Below are positions 7,781 through 17,774 of a stretch of 64,000 bases of DNA, piece by piece (positions within the stretch are counted from its first letter, which is position 1; each line of letters opens with the position of its first letter). The stretch lies in assembly GCF_024723825.1 (NCBI RefSeq), contig NZ_JANQBQ010000001.1, positions 1,364,001 to 1,428,000 on the forward strand, in the 5' to 3' direction. The notes beneath the pieces were generated by a model that saw only the letters and a program-made list of their open reading frames with translations, ran no database searches and had not been told where the DNA came from. The position numbers and the translations under genes were made by a program. The stretch comes from Romboutsia lituseburensis. GTDB taxonomy: Bacteria > Bacillota > Clostridia > Peptostreptococcales > Peptostreptococcaceae.

Positions 7781-10132
7781 CTATAAGTCCCAAAATGATC
7801 TACAGATTTTTTTTACATCTTCACTACTTCTTGCAATAGAGTTTGGATACCATTCTCTTGGAAACAACTGTTGGTATTTTTTATTATTATATCTACTATC
7901 TAATAACATTATTATACCTTTATCTTCATTTGTCCTTATACATCTTCCTGCTGCTTGTAACACCTTTATGAATCCAGGATATGTATATGCATAGTCAAAG
8001 CCATCATTATTATTTTTATCAAAATATTTTTTTATTAAATCTCTCTCTATTCCAATTTGAGGCATTCCTACACCTATTATTATTACTCCTATAAGCTTAT
8101 CTTTAGTTAAATCAATTCCCTCAGAAAAATGTCCCCCTAGTACACAAAATCCAACTCTAGTTTTTTCACTTGGATTGTTAAATCCTTTTAAAAAGATTTC
8201 TTTTTCATCTTCACTCATATTATTTTCCTGCACTACACAGAATATATTAGGATATTTTAAGCACATTTTATCAAATACTAATTTCATATATGCATACGAT
8301 GGAAAAAATACCATGTAATTTCCAATTTTAACTTCTACACACTCTTTTATATATTCAATCACTTCATCAGATGTCTGAATTCTTTTATTGTATGTAGTAT
8401 TTACATTAGTCCCAAAAATTATTTTTCTATTATCAACACTAAAAGGAGATTTTAAACTAATAAAATAATCATCTTGATCCACACCTAACATATGTTGAAA
8501 ATACTTATTAGGGATTAATGTTGCTGAAAATATTATTGTAGATTTTATTTTTTTCATTATGCTCTGTATTACTACTGAAGGATCTATGCAATTAATTTCT
8601 ACTTCTACATCATTTTGTTTTTTGCTAAACAAAGTTATAAAATTTTCATCATAAAATTCTCCTATCATTAAAAAACTATATACATCAAAATATAAGTTTA
8701 ATAAATTTTCATTTTTATCATTATTAAAACTTAAATATTCATCAATCTTTTCTACAAACCTTCTTAATAAGGTATATAGTTCTAGCTGTTCTTTATCCAA
8801 CTCTATATAATTTTCTAAATCTTTTTCTATTTTTATATCTAAATCCTTATTTATTTTTATAAAATAAGAATTTATTTTATTTATAGCATTTTCAGTTTTT
8901 TTATCTTTTCCTTTAATCTGTTTTTTTAATTCTATGAAATCTTGTTTTCTTAATTTCGCTGAATACATATTTCTAGCTCTATCAACTAAATTATGAGCTT
9001 CATCTATAAGTACAGTAAAATCATTTTTACGATTATCAAAAAGTCTTTTTAAACTTACTTTAGGATCAAACACATAATTATAATCACATATTATAATATC
9101 AGAGAACAGTGTTAAATCTAAACTTAGTTCAAAAGGACATAAGCAGTATTTTTCACTTAAATATTCAATAGTACTTCTATTATAATCATTGTTTGAAACT
9201 AAAATTTCTTTTAGTGCCTTATTAACCCTATCAAAATATCCATTAGCATATTTACAATATATAGGATTACAATTTACTTCATCCATTTTACATACTTTTT
9301 CTTTTGCAGTTATAGTAATGTATTTTATATTTAATCCTTTATTCTTCATAATATCAATTGTATTTTCACACACTTCTCTAGTTATTGTTTTAGCAGTTAT
9401 ATAAAAAATTTTTGAAGTATGACCTTGGCCCATAGCCTTTATTGTAGGAAATAACGTAGATATAGTTTTTCCAGTACCAGTAGGAGCTTGCGCTAAACAC
9501 TTTTTCCCCTCAATAATGCTTTTATATACGTATACGGCTAACTCTCTTTGACCCTGTCTATAATTATCATAAGGAAAATCCATATTTTCAATAGAATTAT
9601 TTCTATTTTCAATATAATGTGTTTCTAGATCTATCCATTTCTTATATTCTTCTATTAAATATAAAAAATCTTTTTCTAACTCATCTTTACTATACTTATA
9701 TCTTATATAATTTATACTTGCATTTTCTATATTGTAGTATGTTAGCTGTAATGTTATAGAATCTAGTTTATTTTCAAAACAGTATATATATCCATAGCAT
9801 TTAACTTGAGCTAAATGTAAATTATTTATATTATCATTATAGCTATTTACATCTTTTAATGTTGTCTTAATCTCATCAATAATAATTTCATCGTTTTCTA
9901 TTAAAATACCATCTGCTCTTCCTTCTACTCGTATTTTAATATCATTATGTTCAAATTCATATTTTAAAGAAACTTCTGCGCTGTAATTTTCATCATATGA
10001 TTTTTGTATCATCTGATGAGCTCTAGTTCCTTCTATAGGCTTTATATTGCTTGAAATAGTATTATCTATACTTCCGTATTTCATTATAAACTCTACAAGA
10101 TTCCTTATAGAAATTCTTTTTTTCTTTTTCAT
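7781..10132 (-). CDS. XPD/DinG-like DNA helicase with an N-terminal PD-(D/E)XK nuclease-like domain
   Basis: A 783-residue superfamily 2 helicase. Residues 35-120 look like a RecB/Cas4-type nuclease core: G-R-A-D (71-74), D-E-I-K (86-89) and Q-V-K-C-Y-G-Y (109-115). Walker A is A-P-T-G-T-G-K-T (216-223), and the Walker B box is D-E-A-H (377-380). Between them, Cys281, 288, 293 and 332 could bind an iron-sulfur cluster, as in XPD. The C-terminal helicase motif Q-A-A-G-R-C-I-R is present near residue 740. It probably acts in DNA repair or recombination. It is a single-gene unit with terminators on both sides. Confidence 0.85.
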   Translation of the reverse strand: MKKKKRISIRNLVEFIMKYGSIDNTISSNIKPIEGTRAHQMIQKSYDENYSAEVSLKYEFEHNDIKIRVEGRADGILIENDEIIIDEIKTTLKDVNSYNDNINNLHLAQVKCYGYIYCFENKLDSITLQLTYYNIENASINYIRYKYSKDELEKDFLYLIEEYKKWIDLETHYIENRNNSIENMDFPYDNYRQGQRELAVYVYKSIIEGKKCLAQAPTGTGKTISTLFPTIKAMGQGHTSKIFYITAKTITREVCENTIDIMKNKGLNIKYITITAKEKVCKMDEVNCNPIYCKYANGYFDRVNKALKEILVSNNDYNRSTIEYLSEKYCLCPFELSLDLTLFSDIIICDYNYVFDPKVSLKRLFDNRKNDFTVLIDEAHNLVDRARNMYSAKLRKQDFIELKKQIKGKDKKTENAINKINSYFIKINKDLDIKIEKDLENYIELDKEQLELYTLLRRFVEKIDEYLSFNNDKNENLLNLYFDVYSFLMIGEFYDENFITLFSKKQNDVEVEINCIDPSVVIQSIMKKIKSTIIFSATLIPNKYFQHMLGVDQDDYFISLKSPFSVDNRKIIFGTNVNTTYNKRIQTSDEVIEYIKECVEVKIGNYMVFFPSYAYMKLVFDKMCLKYPNIFCVVQENNMSEDEKEIFLKGFNNPSEKTRVGFCVLGGHFSEGIDLTKDKLIGVIIIGVGMPQIGIERDLIKKYFDKNNNDGFDYAYTYPGFIKVLQAAGRCIRTNEDKGIIMLLDSRYNNKKYQQLFPREWYPNSIARSSEDVKKICRSFWDL

Positions 10133-10215
10133 ATTTTACCTCTATATATTAATTCTTAATTTATATCTTATTATATATAAAAATTAATTAAAAATCATAT
10201 AATTTCACTACAATC

Positions 10216-10245
10216 AAAAAATCATAGTATTAACTATGATTTTTA
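10216..10245 (-). terminator. Terminator of the MATE transporter gene
   Basis: A 12-bp stem (10217-10228 with 10233-10244), loop ATTA, overlapping the stop codon of the gene ending at 10243. The minus-strand arm ends in a T-run. Confidence 0.85.
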
Positions 10246-11583
10246 TTCGTATTTTAATGTTTTAATTTTCTTAATTTTAATATAAGCATAGGTTAATATA
10301 AACGTCATCATTTCTGCAAATACAGCGGTTAGCCAAATCCCATTTACTCCAAATATTCTAGGCAATATTAAAACCCCTATTATAAGAAAAATAATACCTC
10401 TACTCAAAGATATAATATTTGATGCTACTGTATATTCTTTAGACTGATAATATGCTCCCATTACTATATTTAGTCCCATTATTAAAAATGCTATAAAATA
10501 GTATCTTATTGCATTTATAGTTATAAAGACTATTTCACCACTTTCTTTAGTAAATATTCTTACAATGGTTTTCGGAAATACAATTCCTGTTATATAAAAT
10601 ATAGATCCAACTATAAAAGCTGTTATTAAAGCCATTTTTTTAACTTTTTCAACTCTATCATATTTATCTGCACCAAAATTTATACTTATTATTGGTTGTA
10701 TAGCTTGAGCAATCCCTGTGAATATAGCAGCAACAACCAATGCTACATTAGCTATTATACTATATGCACTTACCCCAATTTCACCTATCATTTTTAATAG
10801 AGATAAGTTAAATATAAATATAACTATACCAGATGATAATTCAATTATAAAACTAGGAGCCCCATTAGCTAAAACTCTTGTGACTCTTTTGAGACTAAAA
10901 TTAAACTTAGTAAATTTTAAGTTGCACTTTTTAGAAATAAAATGAGTGCATAGTATTGATACATTTACTAAAGATGCTATTGATGTTGCTAATGCAGCTC
11001 CCTTCATTCCCATCCCAAGTGTAAATATAAATAAATAGTCTAGTATTATATTTAATATCCCGCCAATGGATGTAGCTATCATAGCTAATTTTGGATTGTG
11101 ATCATTTCTCACAAATGAAGATATTGTATGAGATAGTATATAACTAAAACTTAGAAAAAGAACTCCACTTAAATATTCTTTAACTAGTATTATAGTTTTT
11201 TCATCAGCACCTAATAAATATCCTATTTGGTCTTTATTAAATACACCTGCTATAGAAATTATTATGCCTGTAAAAAGTGAGATTACTAGCGTTTGAGTAA
11301 AAACCCTTTGTGATTCATCAAGCTCACCTTTCCCAATACTGATACTAAGTGCTGTAGCTCCTCCCATCCCAAATAGCAATCCTAGTCCATTAAATATATT
11401 AAATATGGGAATACATATATTAAGAGCTGCAAGCCCTTCACTGCCTATACCTCTGCCTATAAACATAGTATCTACTAATATACAAAATGATACTGATAAC
11501 ATACCTAATACACTATTAAATAAATATTTATAATATATTTTTTCTATTTTTCCATTTAGCAATATTTCTTTTCTATCACTCAT
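10243..11583 (-). CDS. MATE family multidrug / cation antiporter
   Basis: A 446-residue protein with about 12 membrane segments arranged as two similar halves. The N-terminal half has F-x-I-L-V-D-T-M-F-I-G-R-G-I-G near residue 34 and P-I-F-N-I-F-N-G-L-G-L-L-F-G-M-G-G-A near 58. The second half begins near residue 230 with N-G-A-P-S-F-I-I-E-L. These are typical of the MATE (MepA/NorM-like) exporters, which use Na+ or H+ gradients to expel drugs or metabolites. AAAGGAG lies upstream of the ATG. The substrate cannot be told from sequence. It lies downstream of trpP without an obvious terminator between them, so some read-through is possible. Confidence 0.88.
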   Translation of the reverse strand: MSDRKEILLNGKIEKIYYKYLFNSVLGMLSVSFCILVDTMFIGRGIGSEGLAALNICIPIFNIFNGLGLLFGMGGATALSISIGKGELDESQRVFTQTLVISLFTGIIISIAGVFNKDQIGYLLGADEKTIILVKEYLSGVLFLSFSYILSHTISSFVRNDHNPKLAMIATSIGGILNIILDYLFIFTLGMGMKGAALATSIASLVNVSILCTHFISKKCNLKFTKFNFSLKRVTRVLANGAPSFIIELSSGIVIFIFNLSLLKMIGEIGVSAYSIIANVALVVAAIFTGIAQAIQPIISINFGADKYDRVEKVKKMALITAFIVGSIFYITGIVFPKTIVRIFTKESGEIVFITINAIRYYFIAFLIMGLNIVMGAYYQSKEYTVASNIISLSRGIIFLIIGVLILPRIFGVNGIWLTAVFAEMMTFILTYAYIKIKKIKTLKYE

Positions 11584-11677
11584 TTACTGCTCCTTTGTAA
11601 ATTTTTAGTATATTAAACTTTATAATATTAGTATCTCGATATTTACAGCATATTAACCCTATATTTAATAGATTATT

Positions 11678-12241
11678 TTAGTACTTACTATTAACACTTT
11701 TATATCCTATCCTTGCCATAGAAATGCTTACTGTCTTAAATAGAAATATTCCAAATATAAGATTTATAACTATAGCTGGTGCAACTGCTACCATAAATAG
11801 TGTTATAAATGTTCCAGGAAGACCAACTAAAATTTTAGCTACACTTAAAAATGTACATCCGCTTATTAATGTTCCTACTGGCAACATAGCACTTATAACA
11901 ATAATGTTTTGTTTCTTTGCATTTTGTTTTTTTATAAAAGAAAGTTTATGCATAAGTAACATAAATATATACATTATATTAACTGTTATAATTTTATCTG
12001 CTATATTAGGTATTTGGCCTGCTGGAAATTTTGTTGTTAACGCTGTAAAAATTCCTGTAATTATACCTGCAAATAAGCAACTTTTATAATCCTCTTTATT
12101 TAAAATCATTATAGTAAATAACATCGTTAATGCTATATCAGGTTGTATTGGTAGTCCTAGCGCTGGTGTAATTTGGTGTAAAATTAGTCCCATAGCTAAA
12201 AGTATTGAATTTAAAACCATTTTTCTTGTATTTGTTTTCAT
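11678..12241 (-). CDS. trpP: Tryptophan transporter
   Basis: A 187-residue integral membrane protein with about five segments, similar to B. subtilis TrpP. Near the N-terminus is L-N-S-I-L-L-A-M-G-L-I-L-H-Q-I-T-P, followed by a P-x-x-G-Q-I-P-N-I-x-D-K loop near residue 76. TrpP imports tryptophan. The T-box leader upstream has a UGG (Trp) specifier, which independently supports the assignment. GGAGG precedes the ATG by 7 bases. A 17-codon ORF ends 20 bases upstream of the start. Confidence 0.9.
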   Translation of the reverse strand: MKTNTRKMVLNSILLAMGLILHQITPALGLPIQPDIALTMLFTIMILNKEDYKSCLFAGIITGIFTALTTKFPAGQIPNIADKIITVNIMYIFMLLMHKLSFIKKQNAKKQNIIVISAMLPVGTLISGCTFLSVAKILVGLPGTFITLFMVAVAPAIVINLIFGIFLFKTVSISMARIGYKSVNSKY

Positions 12242-12261
12242 TGTAATTCCTCCAGATATTT

Positions 12262-12315
12262 TTATTTTTTAAACGCCAATCTTCTAACGATTCTTTCTCT
12301 GATTCTAAACTTCAT
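12262..12315 (-). CDS. Possible 17-residue basic peptide between the T-box and trpP
   Basis: Too short for usual gene callers. The ORF reads MKFRIRERIVRRLAFKK and ends in TAA 20 bases before the trpP ATG. AGGTGGTG lies about 10 bases upstream of its ATG. An overlapping ATG-GTA-TGA lies just before. It has seven Arg/Lys in its first 12 residues. It lies downstream of the T-box terminator, so it would be made only when tryptophanyl-tRNA is uncharged. Whether it is a functional peptide, a translation-coupling device or chance is open. Confidence 0.4.
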   Translation of the reverse strand: MKFRIRERIVRRLAFKK

Positions 12316-12353
12316 ACCATAGCTATCACCACCTTTAAAATAAATTTAGAAAT

Positions 12354-12630
12354 AAAAAAACTCCGTCCTATATAAATAGGACGGAGATTATCCGCGTTGC
12401 CACCTAAATTATGTATAACAAAATAGCTATACATCACTCATTTTCAGGTACTATCATACCCTCTTCGCTATAACGTGCGATACACGGCAAAGTCTACTTT
12501 AAAAAATTTCGATTTGCTCCTCAAAGGCCCATTCACTAAACTTTTTCTTGCTAAGATTCCACCACCCTCAGCTCTCTATTTTGAACCTACATTTAGCTAC
12601 TATCCCTCATCAAAGGATTTATTTTTCATT
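12354..12630 (-). promoter_or_regulatory. T-box riboswitch, tryptophan specifier, controlling trpP
   Basis: On the minus strand the T-box antiterminator sequence AGGTGGCAACGCGG is at 12405-12392. It is followed by a terminator (stem 12361-12370 with 12377-12386, CTCCGTCCTA arm) and a T-run. Upstream is a stem I region with the AGTA-type bulge (GGATAGTAGC). A GTGAA-TGG-GCC segment has UGG at 12531-12529, where the specifier codon is expected. Uncharged tRNA-Trp would pair with UGG and with the T-box bulge, and so permit trpP transcription. Confidence 0.93.
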
Positions 12631-12636
12631 AATTTT

Positions 12637-12665
12637 ATAATATTGTAAATTTTTAATATTGTCAA
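12637..12665 (-). promoter_or_regulatory. Sigma-A promoter of the T-box / trpP unit
   Basis: TTGACA (12665-12660) and TATTAT (12642-12637) on the minus strand are separated by 17 bases. The predicted start near 12630 is at the beginning of the T-box leader. Confidence 0.82.
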
Positions 12666-12715
12666 TAATTTTATATTAAGATTATATGCCAAAATTTAAA
12701 TATCGTTCATAAAAT

Positions 12716-13813
12716 CTAAATAGTTGTAAATGGATTTAAATAAATTTCACTTTTTATAACTTCAATTTCATCTATATTACATAAAAATCTTTCCATAACA
12801 TCTTTAAATATATCCTCTGTATCAAAATGACCACAGTCTATAACATTCATACCAATATCTAATGCGTCTTGAGCATCATGATATTTCACATCACCCGTTA
12901 TTATAACATCAGCTCCACTTCTTTGAGCTTTTTTAATCATATCTGCTCCAGAACCAGTTACTACAGCAATCTTTTTTATTGAAGAATTTAAATCTCCAAC
13001 AACTCTTATATGTGACATATTTAATTTTTTCTTTATTTGATTACACAGTTCTTCTAAATTAATAGAATTATCTAATTTGCTAATCCTACCTAACCCAAAC
13101 GCATTTCCTTTGTTTTCAAGCTTATATATATCATACGCTACTTCTTCATATGGATGAGCGTTTAGCATAGAATTAATAACTCCCCCTAATACCCTCTGCG
13201 GTACTATTGTTTCAATTTTAATTTCTTCTACACATTCTACTTCTCCTATTTTACCTATATATGGATTAGTACCTTCTAAAGGCTTAAAGTTTCCTATTCC
13301 TTGTGTACTAAAACTACAATTGCTGTAATTTCCTATATGACCCGCACCAGACTTAGCTAAGCTTTCCTTTATCTTTTCTACATGGTCAATTGGTACATAG
13401 ACTGCTAATTTATATAAAACTTCACTATTTGTTATATCTAGCACTTTAGAATCTTCTAATCCAATAATTTCCATAAAATAATCATTCAACCCATCAAATG
13501 CTATATCAAAATTAGTATGCATTGAATATAATGCTATGTCATTTTTTATAAGTTTGTGAATTAATTTACCTTTCAAATCTGATGTATTTATTTTGTTCAT
13601 TTTTTTAAATATAAATGGGTGGTGAGTTACTATAAGGTCTACATCTTTTGATATAGCTTCATCTATAACTTTTTCATTCGCTTCAAGAACTACTAAAACC
13701 TTCTTGATATCCATATCAAAGTCACCTACCAAAAGACCTACATTATCCCAATCATAAGCTAAGCCTAAAGGATATTTTTCTTCTACCTTTTTTATAAAAC
13801 TTTTTAAATTCAT
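12716..13813 (-). CDS. Nif3-like dinuclear metal-centre protein (YqfO type)
   Basis: The 365-residue length fits the Gram-positive YqfO form, with a domain inserted between the two Nif3 halves. Metal ligands are visible: T-H-H-P-F near residue 63, M-H-T-N-F-D near 97, and C-G-H-F-D-T-E near 330. The central insert contains the H-P-Y-E-E-V-A-Y-D motif. These proteins are annotated as GTP cyclohydrolase I type 2 in databases, but the biological role is unsettled. The gene follows trmK by 21 bases, the arrangement common next to dnaG-rpoD in Firmicutes. Confidence 0.9.
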   Translation of the reverse strand: MNLKSFIKKVEEKYPLGLAYDWDNVGLLVGDFDMDIKKVLVVLEANEKVIDEAISKDVDLIVTHHPFIFKKMNKINTSDLKGKLIHKLIKNDIALYSMHTNFDIAFDGLNDYFMEIIGLEDSKVLDITNSEVLYKLAVYVPIDHVEKIKESLAKSGAGHIGNYSNCSFSTQGIGNFKPLEGTNPYIGKIGEVECVEEIKIETIVPQRVLGGVINSMLNAHPYEEVAYDIYKLENKGNAFGLGRISKLDNSINLEELCNQIKKKLNMSHIRVVGDLNSSIKKIAVVTGSGADMIKKAQRSGADVIITGDVKYHDAQDALDIGMNVIDCGHFDTEDIFKDVMERFLCNIDEIEVIKSEIYLNPFTTI

Positions 13814-13834
13814 AATAACATCCCCTTTATTATA

Positions 13835-14530
13835 TTATTTTAACTTTTCTAGTTTTTCTATTGATATTTTACTTTCTTTGATTTTCTTATTTATATTTTC
13901 GCCTGTTTTATCCTCTATTTTTTTGATTATTGAATTATACATAAATATTTTTTTGTCTATAAATTCATTTAATAAAGGGTCTTTATTTTCGATTAGCTTT
14001 TTACCAACTTCATAAAATATTTCGTCTTCAACTTGAGTGTTCTTAGATGTATATTTAGCTATTATTATTTCATACAATCTAAAATCTTCCTTCACTAACA
14101 CTTCATCTAGTATTTCATATCCATTATTTAATAAATATTTTCTTAGTTCATTCTGAGCTTGCATTGGTTGTAATATTAATTTATCTAGACTATGTGCTAC
14201 TTCTTTTTTAGCCTCTAATAACTCACTTATTAAAATACCACCCATTCCAGCAATTATAATTTCATCTACTTCATTTTTTTCTAATACTTCTATACCTGAT
14301 CCTAATCTTAAATCAACCTTATCCATTAATCCATTATGTCTTATTTCTTTTTTTGCATTTTCTAAAGGTCCTTTATTTACATCAGCAAGTATAGCATAAT
14401 CTATATCACCTTTGTTTAACAAATATACAGGTATATATCCATGATCTGTACCTATATCCGCAACTTTTTTTCCTTTTGTTACTAATGATGCTATCTTTAA
14501 TAATCTATCTGTTAATTTCAACTTTTTCAT
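13835..14530 (-). CDS. trmK: tRNA (adenine-22-N1)-methyltransferase
   Basis: A 231-residue Rossmann methyltransferase. The AdoMet-binding motif V-A-D-I-G-T-D-H-G-Y-I-P is at residues 23-34, and the family-specific I-I-A-G-M-G-G-I-L-I lies near 92. TrmK methylates N1 of A22 in tRNA. The length is normal. It is translated ahead of the nif3-like gene in the same direction and separated from rpoD by a terminator. Confidence 0.9.
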   Translation of the reverse strand: MKKLKLTDRLLKIASLVTKGKKVADIGTDHGYIPVYLLNKGDIDYAILADVNKGPLENAKKEIRHNGLMDKVDLRLGSGIEVLEKNEVDEIIIAGMGGILISELLEAKKEVAHSLDKLILQPMQAQNELRKYLLNNGYEILDEVLVKEDFRLYEIIIAKYTSKNTQVEDEIFYEVGKKLIENKDPLLNEFIDKKIFMYNSIIKKIEDKTGENINKKIKESKISIEKLEKLK

Positions 14531-14639
14531 CCTTTCACTTATGGTGTATTGCTAAAATACACACATATATTATTACTCATTTATAAGAATTTACATTCGT
14601 AATTTTCAATTTTACTATAATTCTATATTTAAAATTATA

Positions 14640-14675
14640 AAAAATTCGCCTTATATAAAGGCGAATTTTTTATTT
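14640..14675 (-). terminator. Terminator of the dnaG-rpoD operon
   Basis: A 12-bp stem (14641-14652 with 14658-14669, AAAATTCGCCTT arm), followed on the minus strand by T residues. It lies 11 bases beyond the rpoD stop codon. Confidence 0.88.
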
Positions 14676-14679
14676 ATCA

Positions 14680-15843
14680 TTAATCCAAGTAATCTCTAAG
14701 CTTTTTAGATCTACTTGGATGTCTTAATTTTCTTAAAGCCTTAGCTTCTATTTGTCTTATTCTTTCTCTAGTTACATCAAACTCTTTACCTACTTCTTCA
14801 AGAGTTCTCGCTCTTCCATCTTCAAGTCCAAATCTTAATTTTAATACTTTTTGCTCTCTTTCATTTAAAGAACCTAAAACATCTTCTATTTGTTCTTTCA
14901 ATAAAGAATATGCTGCGGCTTCTGCTGGAGCTGGTGCATCGTCATCTGGTATAAAGTCACCTAAATGGCTATCCTCTTCTTCTCCTATTGGAGTTTCTAA
15001 TGATACAGGATCTTGAGCAATTTTCATTATTTCTCTTACTTTATCTTCTGTCATTTCCATTTCTTTAGCGATCTCTTCAGGCTTAGGATCTCTTCCTAGC
15101 TCTTGAAGTAGTTGTCTAGAAACTCTAATTAGTTTATTTATAGTTTCTACCATGTGTACTGGTATTCTTATAGTTCTAGCCTGGTCTGCTATAGCACGAG
15201 TTATAGCTTGTCTTATCCACCATGTAGCATAAGTACTAAACTTAAATCCTTTTTCATAATCAAACTTCTCAACAGCTTTTATAAGACCTAAGTTACCTTC
15301 TTGAATTAAATCTAAGAAAAGCATCCCTCTTCCTACATATCTTTTAGCTATACTTACAACAAGTCTTAAGTTTGCTTCTACTAATCTTTGTTTAGCTAAT
15401 TCATCGCCTTCATTCATTCTTCTAGCTAATTCTACTTCTTCATGCGGTTTAAGTAGTGGAATTTTACCTATTTCTTTTAAATACATTCTAACCGGGTCAT
15501 CTATACTTATTCCTTTTGGAAGTGATAAATCTATAGCTTCCAATTCCATAGGTGCATCTTCTTTAGATAATTCATCTTCTACACCCTCTTCTAAAGAGTC
15601 TAAATCTAAATCGTCATCTGCAGAAAAATCTATTTCAACTTTTTCTGTTTTAGTTTCAGTTACTTCGATACCTAAATTACCTAAAGTTTCATATAAATTT
15701 TCTATTTGGTCTTTATCTAATTCTGTTTCAGAGAAAGCTTCCATTATTTCTCCAAGAGTAAGAGATCCTTGTTTTTTTCCTTTTTCTATTAAACTCTTAG
15801 CCGTAACTCTTTTTAATTCTTTTTTATTATTTTTCTTTTCCAC
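14680..15843 (-). CDS. rpoD: RNA polymerase primary sigma factor (sigma-A)
   Basis: The housekeeping sigma factor, 387 residues. It has a short acidic region 1.1, then region 1.2-2 ([42 protein letters not shown]). Region 3 follows, and region 4.2 has [18 protein letters not shown]. The start is GTG at 15843 with GGGAGG seven bases upstream. It lies 17 bases after dnaG, the classic macromolecular-synthesis operon. Confidence 0.97.
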   Translation of the reverse strand: MEKKNNKKELKRVTAKSLIEKGKKQGSLTLGEIMEAFSETELDKDQIENLYETLGNLGIEVTETKTEKVEIDFSADDDLDLDSLEEGVEDELSKEDAPMELEAIDLSLPKGISIDDPVRMYLKEIGKIPLLKPHEEVELARRMNEGDELAKQRLVEANLRLVVSIAKRYVGRGMLFLDLIQEGNLGLIKAVEKFDYEKGFKFSTYATWWIRQAITRAIADQARTIRIPVHMVETINKLIRVSRQLLQELGRDPKPEEIAKEMEMTEDKVREIMKIAQDPVSLETPIGEEEDSHLGDFIPDDDAPAPAEAAAYSLLKEQIEDVLGSLNEREQKVLKLRFGLEDGRARTLEEVGKEFDVTRERIRQIEAKALRKLRHPSRSKKLRDYLD

Positions 15844-15860
15844 ACTTAGACCTCCCTTCT

Positions 15861-17669
15861 TTATAACCTTTGTAACATTCTTCTTATTTCCACGATTTTT
15901 AAAGCAATTTCCATAATCTTACCATCTACCTCTTTCGCGTCATTAATATTTTTGTTATTTTCAAGTGTCTTTTGTTCTTCCAATAATCTATTCATTTTTT
16001 CATGAAGTGTATTTTTCTTTACATTTTTTATTATTTCATCAATACTTTTGACATCATCTAAGTTCATACTGTCTAAAGATATACTTTTTAAATCTTTCAG
16101 GTATTCTTCGCATATGTTTAAACTTTCTATTTTGTCAATAGTTATTTTGTCCAATTCTTTATTTTTAATTATGTAATTTAAAATTTCTTTACTTTCTTCT
16201 AATATAAAATCATTCTCATCAACTTTTAATAAGATTAAATCTCTTAATTTCTTATCTTCTAATATAATTTTTATAAGATTTTCTTCAACTACTTTTTCTC
16301 CATTAGTAATTGTTTTTGGTTTTTCAATTACTTTTTCTTCTTTTTTGTTTTTATCAAATTTTTTATAACTGTTATTTAGTTTATTGTAATTTTTTCCATA
16401 TACTTCTCTTTTTATAGATTCTACACTTATGTCGATTTGATTTGATAAATATTTTGTATAATAATCAATCTCAACAGCACTTTTTAATTCTTTTATTATT
16501 TTAGATGCTTCTTTAGCAAACTTTACTCTATCTTCATCTTTATGAATATCAAAACTGCGTTTAAGGTTGTCTATTTTATATTTTATTTGATGGGTAGAAG
16601 TGTCCATAGCTTTTTTAAATTCATTTAATCCATATTTTCTAATAAATTCATCTGGATCCTTGCTATCTTTTAAATTTAAAATTTTAACACTAATACCTAA
16701 TTTACTTAGAATTTCTATAGCTCTTAGTGTTGCTTTTATACCTGCTTCATCTGAATCATAAGATATAATAGCAGTATCCGCATATCGTTTAATTAACATC
16801 CCCTGTTGTTCTGTCAGGGCTGTTCCTAGTGTAGCTACTACATTTTTTATTCCATATTGATAAATAGATATTAAGTCCATGTATCCTTCTACTAAAACTA
16901 TAGTTCTATCTTTAATTTCTTTTCTAGCAAAATTTAGTCCATATAAATTTTGTCTCTTATTAAATATTAAAGTATCTGGAGAATTTAAATACTTTGGCAT
17001 AGAATCATCTAAAACTCTTCCACCAAAGCCTATTACATTACCCCTATAATCAAATATAGGAAACATTACTCTATTTCTAAATTTGTCATAAAATTTATTA
17101 CTTTCAAGTTTATGATTTATTAACCCGCACTCTATTAACTCTTCCTTAGTATGACCTTTTGAAGTTAAGTGTTCCATAAGAGCGTTCCATGAATCTAGTG
17201 AATATCCTAATCCAAACTTTTTTATGATTTTATCATCTAATCCTCTTTTTCTAAGATACTCATATCCATAATTTTTACTAGTTAACAAATTAGCCAAATA
17301 AAATCTAGCAGCTTCTACATGTATATCTTGAAATCTTTTTATTTTTTCCATTCTAATTCTAGATTCATTATCCATATTAGTATTGATTTCTATTCCATAC
17401 CTTTTTGCTAACAACTTTACAGCATCCATAAACTCTAAATTTTCCATTTTCATGACAAAATTTATTACATCTCCACCTTCTCCACATCCAAAGCATTTAT
17501 ATATCTGTTTAGAGGTGTTTATGTAAAATGAGGGTGTTTTTTCACCATGAAAAGGACATAATCCTTTATAATTCGCCCCAGATTGTTTGACATCTATATA
17601 CTGGGATATTGTGCTAACTATGTCACATCTACTTTTTATTTCATCTATTATTTCTTTTATATCATTCAT
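15861..17669 (-). CDS. dnaG: DNA primase
   Basis: Makes RNA primers for replication. Starting at the ATG at 17669 (602 residues) there is a CHC2 zinc finger (Cys38, His41, Cys59, Cys62). The catalytic TOPRIM region follows, with V-L-V-E-G-Y-M-D near residue 265 and S-Y-D-S-D-E-A-G near 310, then a DnaB-binding helical C-terminus. The frame extends 11 codons upstream to 17702, but AAGGTGAT lies just before the ATG at 17669, so that start is preferred. It is first in the dnaG-rpoD operon. Confidence 0.95.
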   Translation of the reverse strand: MNDIKEIIDEIKSRCDIVSTISQYIDVKQSGANYKGLCPFHGEKTPSFYINTSKQIYKCFGCGEGGDVINFVMKMENLEFMDAVKLLAKRYGIEINTNMDNESRIRMEKIKRFQDIHVEAARFYLANLLTSKNYGYEYLRKRGLDDKIIKKFGLGYSLDSWNALMEHLTSKGHTKEELIECGLINHKLESNKFYDKFRNRVMFPIFDYRGNVIGFGGRVLDDSMPKYLNSPDTLIFNKRQNLYGLNFARKEIKDRTIVLVEGYMDLISIYQYGIKNVVATLGTALTEQQGMLIKRYADTAIISYDSDEAGIKATLRAIEILSKLGISVKILNLKDSKDPDEFIRKYGLNEFKKAMDTSTHQIKYKIDNLKRSFDIHKDEDRVKFAKEASKIIKELKSAVEIDYYTKYLSNQIDISVESIKREVYGKNYNKLNNSYKKFDKNKKEEKVIEKPKTITNGEKVVEENLIKIILEDKKLRDLILLKVDENDFILEESKEILNYIIKNKELDKITIDKIESLNICEEYLKDLKSISLDSMNLDDVKSIDEIIKNVKKNTLHEKMNRLLEEQKTLENNKNINDAKEVDGKIMEIALKIVEIRRMLQRL

Positions 17670-17740
17670 ATTATCACCTTCTGGTGTAATTTTTTCTAAC
17701 ATTTCTATTTTACATTATATTCAAGATTTGTCAAATAGTC

Positions 17741-17769
17741 ATTATACAGAATTCGACTTTTTTTGTTAA
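17741..17769 (-). promoter_or_regulatory. Sigma-A promoter of dnaG-rpoD
   Basis: On the minus strand TTAACA (17769-17764), a 17-base spacer and TATAAT (17746-17741) place the start near 17734, about 65 bases upstream of the dnaG ATG. No second promoter of comparable quality was seen. Confidence 0.78.
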
Positions 17770-17774
17770 TATCC

